From Pogostemon cablin (Eukaryota; Streptophyta; Magnoliopsida; Lamiales; Lamiaceae), in assembly GCA_023678885.1 (NCBI GenBank), contig CM043001.1, positions 28,587,867 to 28,651,866 of the forward strand: DNA of 64,000 nucleotides, read 5' to 3'. This document shows, piece by piece, positions 54,980 through 64,000 of the stretch (position 1 is its first letter; each line of letters starts with the position of its first letter). A program made the translations under genes and the position numbers. A model generated the notes under the pieces. It searched no databases. It had not been told where the DNA came from and worked only from the letters and a program-made list of their open reading frames with translations.

Positions 54980-57024
54980 TAATTTATAATTATATTACTA
55001 TAATTTTTACAAATCCGTGTGTAACTAGTACACGATTTGTTGGAAATTATTATTATTAACGTCATTTAATTAGTAAAAATTCTTAACACTTTTATGTCTA
55101 ACCCCATTTAAGTTGATAGAAAAATATAGTAGAGTGATCAATGGATATGGGCTGGGCTGCCCACTGAACAAACCCTCTAAGTCTAAGCTAATAATGTTAT
55201 TTAGCTGCTATGGATTTCTGCCCAAATTTTATATTGTCCCCTAATTTCAGAATCGATTCAAAATGGATGAAGATAAAGATGGTGGGTGACAGTTGGGCTG
55301 CCCAGAGTTTTTATAAAATACCCCTTCGGTGTAAGGCCCAATTGTCTCATCAGCCCAGTATAAAATAAACTTGAGCCCAACTTCGTTAGGCACGTTTCCC
55401 ACTTCTGAACGCATCTCCAATTCATTGAGGCCCACCAACAGCTTTGTCAAAGGTAGGTCGGACTTTTTGTTTTGTTTTATTTTTTTTTTTTTTTTTATTT
55501 TATGAATTATAGAGGTGTAAAATGTGATGTGGACGTGTCAACCTATTAGTTGTTAATTTAACTTTTCCTATTAAAAAAGAAAAAGTGGTCTAGTTAATAA
55601 TTATATTCCTTTCAGAAAGTCAAGAGACTACATATTACTACATCACATGCAACTGTCTTAATATTTCGTCTTATCAAAATTATTAGTCGAATTAATGGCT
55701 CATATCCCAGCAGACTTGTTCATACATCATACATGGTGTTTTTAGATTTAGAAAAAGTGTCTGTAAATAAACTAAAATTTTGAATTTCTAAAAAAAAAAT
55801 GCAATACAACAAAAAAGATTTATTTTGGATCAATTACTAATAGGTACAATTTATATATCTAAATTACTACTAGATATACAAAATAAATTAAATTATTTAT
55901 CAATACAAATTGAATGCATAAAATATCATTTTTATCCTTATTTTAATTGTATTCAAATATTAATTTAAATGTGTGATATAGAAAGATAATGTGTCCCACT
56001 AATTTCTCCACAAAAATATGTGGGAGATAACACATATTATATTAATGTGTCGATTTGCATCAACGTCTGAAAACATCTGAATATATTGCATACAAATATT
56101 TCTGAATACAGGATACATTGCCTACAACTAATTTTGAATACATTGCATACAACTTCTGAATACATCTATCTATTTTGGATTGTGATTATTAATGGTTAAT
56201 TAGCCACTGTATTAAGAAAATACTCCAAGGACACATTGCCTCGGTAGCTCGGATTCGCCCTCTGATCACATTCACATTGTTTATCTATTTAGAAATGTTT
56301 ATGTTCAAATATATTTTTGTATATTTGTATTCAAATTTGATGTATTCAGAAATTTTATGTATTAATATTTTTTTAAATATATTTGTGTTCAAAAATTATA
56401 TATTTTGTGTTAGAAGTTTACTTAATTTGTTGATGTTCATAATTTATGTATTTAAAAATATTTATTTTTAATATATTTGTATTCAGAAATTATATATTTT
56501 GTATTCAGAAATTAACTTACACATAATCTACGATTATATGGGATAATGTAAATATATATACGTATATGTATTTAGGAGTAAGTGAGATTTTTTATAAAAT
56601 AATTTTGTAGTAGTTAGTAATAAAATATGTACTATGTATCTACTAGTAATATTATAGTATACCTTATATTAGATAGTAATAAATTCATTTAGTTTTCAAT
56701 TATATATAATCTTTGACTTAAAAAATCCTCTAATATAAATATTTGAAAAAAAAAAAATTGTTCATAAGTATTATTTTTCAATAATTTATTTGTGTTTATA
56801 AATGATTGTAACTAAAATATTTCAACGCTTTTGGATCATAAATAGAAGCGACTACGTACATAAGCTCGTGTAAAATTCGCAATAATGAGAGTAAGTAAAT
56901 ATTTTCAAAATTGATAAATCTTGATCCAACACCAAACTCAACATTTATAGTTGGTATTGAAAAAGAAAAAAGAATTAAAAAAAGGGAAGAAAATAATAAA
57001 AATAATAACGGAAACATTATAGCT
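54980..57024. other. 3' flank of bHLH D (tandem-unit sequence)
   Basis: No gene. Blocks at about 54980-55540, 55750-55820 and 56770-56850 match the equivalent flanks of units B, C and E. An AT-rich part at 55850-56700 has a loose repeat of TTTCTGAATACA-type and ATTCAGAAATT-type words. Confidence 0.6.
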
Positions 57025-58788
57025 TTAATTAGAAATGAACTGGTGTATTCTCCCACTTATTCTTGATATATCCACACCTAAACTGGATACTTTAACCTGC
57101 ACGAAATGATTTAGCATTCCAATAATTAAATAAAATCCAAAAAACATTCTAAAAATCTTGATGCATGCAAACTTAACTTAAAAAATAATAATCATGCAGC
57201 TTTATAAAAAAAATTCGAACTTTTAAACAAGCTTAATTTGATATAAACCCTAATTTATATTTTAGTCGGAGCAGACTTCCACTAGTTTTAAAATGATCAC
57301 CTCATCCAAATATCGAGAATCAAATCACTCAGGACACATATAATCACTCACCTGCGCGTGGATGTTATGCAGAATCTTGTGGCCAACATTGGAAGTGCTA
57401 ACATTGAGCACTTCAGCTCCTTCTTGTTCAATGATGCTGATTATTTGATGCAAAATAATAGTTTTGTTGGGCTCACTTATTAAAACCACCTCAAATTCTG
57501 AACTTGAGTTTTTAATTTTCAGAATTGGCAAACTTGATTCATTTATAGCTGCATAATTATTATTATTGGTACCATAATTAATGGTGGAGTTTGTGGTCGT
57601 CAGTGCTTGTGTTTTCTTTCTCCTCAATTCTTCCACTCTTTTTCTTAAAATCTTGATGTAAGAAGATGACTGTTGTAGCTGATCTTGCTGTGACAAAAAT
57701 TCCTGCAAGACTCGAGTTCATGAGAAATTATAATATAAAAACCATTTTAGTCTCATGACTTTGTTTATATTTATTTTTAGTTTAATAAAAAAAGATAAAA
57801 GTTTCAATTTAGTGCCACCGAATAGGAAATAGGACAAAAAATTTCCAATTTTTGTCGGAAAATGTTGAAATTGATGGGAATCGCCGGAAACTGTATCATT
57901 CCATATGAGAATCGGCAAGTTTTTGGCAATTTCAAAAATTTCCGGTAAAAATATGATATTTTTTGCCTATTTCCTAATCGGTGGTACTAAATTAAAATTT
58001 TTATCTTTTTTTGAGACGAAATGTGAATATAAGTAAATTATGGGACTAAAATAATTTATATATATAAATTCTAAGAAACATTCATAAACAGCATTCTCCA
58101 AAATTGCCGAGTCGTAAGGATTGATCTATGAAATCCAAAAACTCCCTAAAAAAATTTTTTTATGACATTTTAATGGTCAAAATAGTGATGATACACGAGG
58201 ATATAGGTAACATATTTTCACATTATGTAAATGCTTAGAAACATGCATAATTGATATTTTCCAAAATTATTGGGTTGCAAGGATTTCCAAAATTTGCGAC
58301 GGTTTTGAAAAATTTTAGGAGTTATGAGACGATTTGCGACAAAAATTTAGTTTTGGGGCGAAATCTAAAATTTTGAGATAGCTACGGAACTAAACAAAAA
58401 AATTTAAGTAATTTGGGATGAAAATCAAATTTGACAAAAATTAAGAGACTAAAAGTGCATTTAAAACTCTACTATTTCGAAAAAATTAAGTTTTTTGAAA
58501 CTATTTTGAATATAGTAAATTTATATGTAACTATGTTAATTTTAAACTCCTCTCCTAATGTAATGCTCCACTATTTTAATCTTAGAGTTTAATATTTTTT
58601 TTTTGCAAAGGAATTTCATTTAAGTTAAATAGGTTAACTATATGTATAAAAAATACCCACCATCGTACCTTTACATGGGTGAAATGAGCAGCGGGGATGA
58701 GGGAAACAAGCTCAAAGCAAAGAGCCTTCATCTTCATCCTTCGATTTTTTTCGATGTCCTTCCTCTGAATTTTATTCTCCATAATCAT
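57025..58788 (-). CDS. bHLH transcription factor D (three exons)
   Basis: Exons 58669-58788, 57352-57702 and 57025-57096 (all minus) join in phase 0 to give 180 residues. The basic region is RKDIEKNRRMKMK; helix 1 ends in LIP; helix 2 is QLQQSSSYIKILRKRVEELRRK. A short N-rich loop (NYGTNNNNY) is longer than in B. The ACT-like part is LPILKIKNSSSEFEVVLISE, and exon 3 ends GVDISRISGRIHQFISN. All splice borders are GT...AG and conserved with A and B. Intron 1 (966 bp) contains a fold-back transposon; intron 2 is 255 bp. A LINE sits 177 bp upstream of the ATG and may have cut off promoter elements. The frame itself is intact. Confidence 0.88.
57743..58054. mobile_element. fold-back MITE in intron 1 of bHLH D
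   Basis: Arms of about 90-100 bases (57743-57835 and 57960-58054) are inverted copies, for example CCACCGAATAGGAAATAGG against CCTATTTCCTAATCGGTGG. The sequence is unrelated to the fold-back element in bHLH B. Confidence 0.75.
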
Positions 58789-58964
58789 CTCCCCACTCTT
58801 TATTTCATGAAGAGAAAAAGAAAACTAATACACTAATTAATTACCTAGTATATATATGCTAATAGGATCAGGCTTATTGTACACACTTTTAGAGAATGTC
58901 AAAGTCGTGAAAGAACCTAGAAGCTTCAAAAGAGCGACTACTGCGGATTATATTAGAAACACGA

Positions 58965-61818
58965 TTTGGAGTCGTATTGATCGGGTCTAGGTGAATTCAA
59001 ATTGGGATACCATATCAGGTGTGGTGGAATCGGAGTTTCTGCCCATGGGGGCCACTTCGGATCATTGCCCTATATTGGTTTCTCTGTTTCATGCTGAATG
59101 CTTGAAGGGGAGACCATTCAGGTATGTGAATATGTGGAAGACCAGTGAGGGTTTCCTGGACACTGTACGAGAGGTGTGGGATTTACAGGTGTGGGGAACG
59201 ACTCAGTTCAGTGTGTGTCGGAGGCTGAAGTTACTTAAGCCAAAACTTCGTCAGCTTGGCAAGAGGGACTTTGGTCACATTGCTGAGAGAGCAGAGAGGG
59301 CTAGAGATGAGCTTGACAGGCTTCAGATGGACAGTCATGCTGATCCTGGTAATGTTGAGAAATGGGATAGAGTTCGAGAGACAGCTAAGAGGGTCGACTT
59401 CTTGTGTCACGCTGAGCATCTCTTCTTTTCTCAGATGGCTAGAGCTGAGTACCTGATTAGTCAAGATAAACCCACTAAATTCTTCTACAGGAAAATTAAG
59501 TCCAATAGTGTGAGGAATATCATTCCCTCCATACGTATGGAATCCGGGCATACTACATCTCGTGAGGAAGTCGTTGGAGAGTTCCTTTCATTCTATGGGG
59601 ACTTGTTGGGTACTGCGAAGGAGTGTGAGCAGATTGATGACAGTGTTTTTGAATGGGGAACTGTATTGAGTGATGAGCAGGCGCAACATCTTGTGGTGCC
59701 TGTTATGGCAGAGGAGGTCAAGGTAGTTGTCTGGAGCATGAATGGAGATAAGGCCCCTGGGCCGGATGGGTATACTGCTGCTTTCTTTCGGGATGCGTGG
59801 GATGTGGTTGGGTCAGATGTTGTAGCGGCTGTCCAGGAATTCTTTTACTCCGGGAAGTTACTACGACAGATGAACGCAACATTCATTACATTAATCCCAA
59901 AAGGAAAGCATGACCCCACCGTCATGGACTTCCGCCCGATTTCGTGTTGCAATGTGATTTACAAAATCATATCTCGAATCATTGTGAAACGAATGACGGC
60001 CTTTATGGAGGACTTGGTGTCAGAAAATCACTTTGGATTTGTTAAGAATCGAAAGATGAGGGATTGTGTAATGCTGGCCCAAGAGATTGTGAAGAACTAT
60101 GGGTGGTCCAGACATCGTCAGTATAGGAGAATGGCGATTAAAGTGGACATCAAGAAGGCGTATGACTCGGTTGATTGGGGATTCCTGCGTGCAGTCCTTA
60201 CTGGGTTAAAATTTCCTCACCGTATGATAGGTTGGATCATGCAATGTGTTACCACCACTTCATTTTCCATCCTTATCAACGGTTCTCCTGAGGGATATTT
60301 TGACGGTAAGAGAGGACTGCGTCAGGGTTATCCTTTGTCGTCTTTATTATTTGTTTTGTGTATGGATTATTTTTCCAGGCTCTTCAGGAGAATGACGCTG
60401 GTAGGGGACTACAAGTTTCATTCGAGGCACTAGCAGAAGGTCGGAGTTACGCACCTGGCATTTGCGGATGATTTGATTATCTTTGCTTATGGCAATCGTT
60501 CTTCGGCAGAGGTCGTTGCCCAAGCGCTTCATTTATTCGCTCGCATGTCAGGATTGGAGGTTAGTACAGTTAAGTCCCACTTGTTTATGGCAGGTGTTCC
60601 GGAAGCTGAGGAGCAGACTATTAGAGAAATCCTACCTTTTCAGGAAGGCACCCTTCCTGTGCGTTATCTGGGTGTACCATTGCAGGGAAGTAAGCTTCGG
60701 GAGCCTGCGTTTGAGCCACTCATCGCGCAGGTATCTAATTTGATAAGGGGTTGGTCCACTCATTTGCTCTCGTATGCAGGGCGATTAGAGCTTATCAGAT
60801 CAGTAGTATATGGGGTGCTGAACTTCTGGGCTGCCATGGTGAAGATTCCCAAAGGAATTGTGGATAGAATTGAGCGGATGATACGAAAATTCCTTTGGGG
60901 GACTATAAGGGGAGCAGTTCGGTGGGAGGAGCTCACTCTTCCTAAGGATCAGGGTGGTCTGGGACTGAAGGGACTTGACTTGCTGAATGATGTCGCTCTG
61001 TGTGGCGTGCTGTGGGATGTGCATCAGGAGAAGAAATCATTGTGGCTCAAATGGATTAATGTCATCTACCTACAGTCTACTTCTTGCTGGGAGGTTGAGG
61101 TGAATTACAGTGCCTCAATCGTGTGGAAAGATATCCTTCGCGCAAGGGATAGAATCAGAGCACGGATTGGTGGTGACATAGTTTCCACTTTGGCCTCGTG
61201 TTCAGTCCTGGGAAAGCTTTGTGTAGGTAAGATGTATTGGCTCACTTCTCATTCTATGCCAACACAGTTTATCTACAGGAAGCTTTGGTGTCCATGGGTG
61301 CCTCATAAACACTCGTTTAGAATGTGGATCGCGGTGCGGAATCGCCTATTCACCATGGATAGAGGGAGATACAATGAAGGCCCGGTTGAGTGTGTGCTTT
61401 GTGTTGGGACACCCGAAACAAGAGATCACCTTTTCTTCGAGTGTCCATTCACGAGGCATGTATGGAATCGGGTTAGGTTCGGTGTACAGTGGAGGAGACA
61501 GGTTACCATATTGAAAGCCGGATTCAAGTGGCTCAGCAAGGACCGGCGCGTACATGTTAGTGAAAGGAGGAGGTGGACGCTTGCTCTCTACGGTAGTGTC
61601 TTTCTCATTTGGAAGGCTCGGAATGAAGCGATCTTCAAGGGTGTCCGAACTTCTATTGATGACTTGGTCAATTCCATACTTATGCATGTAATTAGATTTG
61701 AGCATTTGTTAGCAAGATAGATGTGTTTTTATTTGGTAGCTCCGCTTTGGAGTTGTAATTATATTCGTATGACTCTGGCTTCGGCCTATCATTTTTGAAT
61801 AATTAACATATCGTTCAG
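58965..61818 (+). mobile_element. 5'-truncated LINE (L1-type)
   Basis: This 2854-bp insert is flanked by the 12-bp duplication TTAGAAACACGA (58953-58964 and 61819-61830). It holds the 3' part of a LINE ORF2 in plus orientation and a short 3' UTR. There is no poly-A tail at the right end; it finishes near AATAATTAACATATCG. The 5' end is missing, as is usual for LINEs. It lies head-to-head with bHLH D. Confidence 0.92.
58966..61720 (+). pseudogene. LINE ORF2: endonuclease end, reverse transcriptase, zf-RVT
   Basis: The frame opens inside the endonuclease domain; its last part shows SRIDRV, then a TAG at 58988-58990, then GATSDHCPIL with the conserved SDH motif. The reverse transcriptase follows: GDKAPGPDGYTAAFF, FITLIPKG, FRPISCCNVIYKIIS, KVDIKKAYDSVDW, GLRQGYPLSSLLF, and the catalytic FADDLIIF at about 60460-60483. 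A second TAG at 60431-60433 interrupts it just before FADD, in the same frame. The C-terminal part has a zf-RVT pattern (CVLCVGTPETRDHLFFECPF) and ends at 61720. There are only two stops over about 915 codons, so the copy is fairly recent but inactive. Confidence 0.9.
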
Positions 61819-62306
61819 TTAGAAACACGACCCTTAAGATATTTTGTGGCTCGACAAATGCACATCATATGTATAAACGTTGCATTCAATTGTACAACGT
61901 TAGCAACAATGTCAATAGCAATTTAAGGGTGACCTGGCACCGCCTTTCACTTGTGGTCCCACCTCCTACCAACATCATTGCTGACATAAATTCCAATTCT
62001 TTTTAGGGTGAGGATTTGTGCACCCGGCGCCACGGAGCACATTCCGTGCGTTTTTGTAATTTTCGTGCCCTTTTGCAATTTAAATCCCTAGCTATGCATA
62101 GGTTTAAATAGAATATAGAGGAGGAGGGTTGTGTTCACATGGGGACACAGAGTATCCCTCCGTGTCCTTGGGGGCACAGGAACTTTTGCCTTCTTAATAT
62201 TTCTTGTTTAGAATTCGATCATTTCATTGACAAAAATAAAATGCGCAACTATTGTTTGGATTATTTTATGCTTACATAATTAATTATCACTTTATTTATA
62301 AATCAT

Positions 62307-62548
62307 TACTCTCTCTGTCCGAGAAGTTATTGTTTGGGCATAGAGATTAGGAGTATAATAATTTAATGTAAAGTGAAATGAGAAATAATTTTTAATGTGT
62401 GATGGGTAATTGTATTAGAGATGATATGTGGGCCCATGAGAATAGAATAATTGTTTTTTAGGTCTCATGTATTAAAAATGAAATATGTCAACTTTAGTGG
62501 GACAAATCAAAAAGGAAAGTGTGTAATTTTTATAGGACGGAGGGAGTA
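62307..62548. mobile_element. Stowaway-like MITE
   Basis: It starts TACTCTCTCTGTCCG and ends AGGACGGAGGGAGTA, TA-flanked. Confidence 0.75.
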
Positions 62549-63179
62549 TCATTTTTTATTTATACTAAAATTGTTCATAAAAAATACAATAATTTTTTAT
62601 TAATTGAGTATCATTGTTCATTATAAAAATTATTACTTTTTATCTATTTCATGTAAACCATACGTGAGACGGTATTACACAATTATCGCCAAGTAATATT
62701 ATTATCTTGAAAAACATGCTTAATCTCCCTTGTTTGAAATTAAGGCTCGAATATTGTGGAATTAGGTGGAGGAAGACCTAGCTATTATATACGCACTCTT
62801 CGTCTACACTTAAATTTACCGGCACCGTAGTTATGTAGTCAAGAAAAGTTAATTTTTTTTTTTATCAATTTTATTATCTTTTTAGAAATAATATTGTGAT
62901 ATTTTTAGGTAAATAAAATGAAGTATGTTAATATGTATTAGGTGAGAGTGGTAGTATTAAGGTTATTAATTAATGTGATATTTTTTTTAATGAATGGTAA
63001 AGATAAGTGTGAGATAGACGAAAATAAAAAGTGTGAAGATAAATATGCATGATATGGGAGAATTACATTATATAACACAAAGTAATGATATTTTATCAAA
63101 GAAAGTCTAAATTATTCATATCTATTATATATTAATCCAGCATGCCTAAGTTTAGGGTTAGTGTTGATCACTTCACATT

Positions 63180-63332
63180 TATTCTCTCCGTCTCATTTCA
63201 ATATTTATATATTTCTAATTTGAGTGTTCTATTTAAATTTTATATTTCCCTTTCTGATAGATGAATCCCACACAAAACAATAATATATTTCCATGAAACA
63301 ACATAAATATTAAACAATACAGAGAGGGAGTA
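63180..63332. mobile_element. Stowaway-like MITE (short)
   Basis: It starts TATTCTCTCCGTCTC and ends ACAGAGAGGGAGTA, 153 bp. Confidence 0.6.
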
Positions 63333-63359
63333 TAACACACCTAGTAGTCCTATTGTCTA

Positions 63360-64000
63360 TCTTGTTAATAATTTATTAATTATATTACTAATACTTTTAC
63401 AAATCGGTGTACACGATTTGTTATAAATTATTGTTAACGTCATTTAATTTGTAAAAATTGTTGAGAAATTGATCTCTAACCCAATTTATGTTGCATAGAA
63501 ATATATAGTAGAGCGATCAATGGATTGGGGCTGGGCTGGCCATTGAACCAACCCTCTTAGCTAATAATGTTATCTAGCTGCACTGGATTTCTGCCCAAAT
63601 TTAATATGGTCTCCTATTTTCAGAATCAATTCAAAATGGATAAAAATAAAGATGGTGGGCTATAGTTGGGCCAGCAAGAGTTTTTAAAACTTACTCCTTC
63701 CGTATAAGGCCTAATTGTGCCATCGGCCCAGTATAAATAACTTTCTGAGCCCAACTTTGTTAGGCATGTGCCCCACTTCTGAACGCATCTCCAATCAGTG
63801 TAGCCCATCAACATCTTTGTCCAAACCGAATTTTCTATATATTTTCATGCATTATCTTTTGTGTCATACATATTAACATATAAGAGGGGAAGAAATTCAA
63901 CAATTGTCTCTCGGTTTATGCTTTCTTTTTTACGGTATAGCTTGCCTCTCTCTTCTTGTGTAATTCATTCAACAAAATAACGTAGAAGATAATATACTAA
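63360..64000. repeat. fourth copy of the bHLH-unit 3' flank
   Basis: This matches 54980-55460 and 46905-47220 plus 48170-48270 in order, including ACACGATTTGTT, GGGCTGGGCTG and the TTTGTTAGGCATGTG-type block. In the other units a bHLH exon 3 follows 1.4-2.2 kb to the right. Confidence 0.75.

Larger units (their letters stand above)
61831..64000. other. right-edge intergenic and start of the next tandem unit
   Basis: No gene. 61831-61900 is the original bHLH D promoter flank (matches about 44130-44175). 62100-62190 matches 41638-41710. 62695-62770 matches 50740-50815. Stowaway-like MITEs lie at 62307-62548 and 63180-63332. From 63360 the sequence is the 3' flank block seen left of bHLH C and D. 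Confidence 0.6.

Noticed and set aside
59231..59551. Minus-strand frames over the LINE (also 60347-60532, 60800-61024, 61346-61705).
   Set aside because: They mirror the clear plus-strand reverse-transcriptase frame and have no recognisable content.

Overview
This window is plant nuclear DNA: AT-rich, with introns, retrotransposons and many small transposons. The family of the disrupted immune-receptor gene (an Rx-type coiled-coil NLR that begins MAAYAAVVSLMNTIDN) points to an asterid, probably Lamiales. That taxonomic call is inference from recalled family patterns.

Left third (1-19666). An NLR disease-resistance gene starts at 1671. After 20 codons it is split by a 15.3-kb LTR retrotransposon of Athila type (Element 1, 1731-17004, target-site duplication ATCAT). 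It then resumes in the same frame at 17010 and runs to 19666. Element 1 carries gag-protease on the minus strand and is itself split by a related element (Element 2, 3821-10606, duplication ACTCA). The NLR also has one frameshift and two in-frame stops, so it is a pseudogene.

Middle (19667-40874). A 5.5-kb gene-free stretch holds miniature transposons and one strong hairpin. Next comes a three-exon bHLH transcription-factor gene on the minus strand (bHLH A, 25218-26052). To its right is a decayed Copia element (27269-40874). A very young Athila-type element (Element 3, 28709-36966, duplication TCTAA, 1623-bp LTRs with about five differences) sits inside it, at the start of the Copia protease domain.

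Right third (40875-64000). This is a local tandem array of bHLH units, all on the minus strand. bHLH B (42568-44006) and bHLH D (57025-58788) look intact, and bHLH C (50371-50713) is a truncated relic. The 3' flank of a further unit at 63360-64000 predicts another copy just past the right edge. A 5'-truncated LINE (58965-61818) landed 177 bp upstream of the bHLH D start codon. Introns 1 of B and D each carry a different fold-back transposon.

All three Athila-type elements keep LTRs, a tRNA-Asp-like primer site, a polypurine tract and one long ORF, but no reverse transcriptase or complete integrase. They would need helper proteins from elsewhere. They share unusual non-coding structure: a GNRA-type hairpin beside the polypurine tract whose stem bases co-vary, a second hairpin with a G-run downstream of the ORF, and GC-rich palindromic arrays just upstream of the LTR TATA box.
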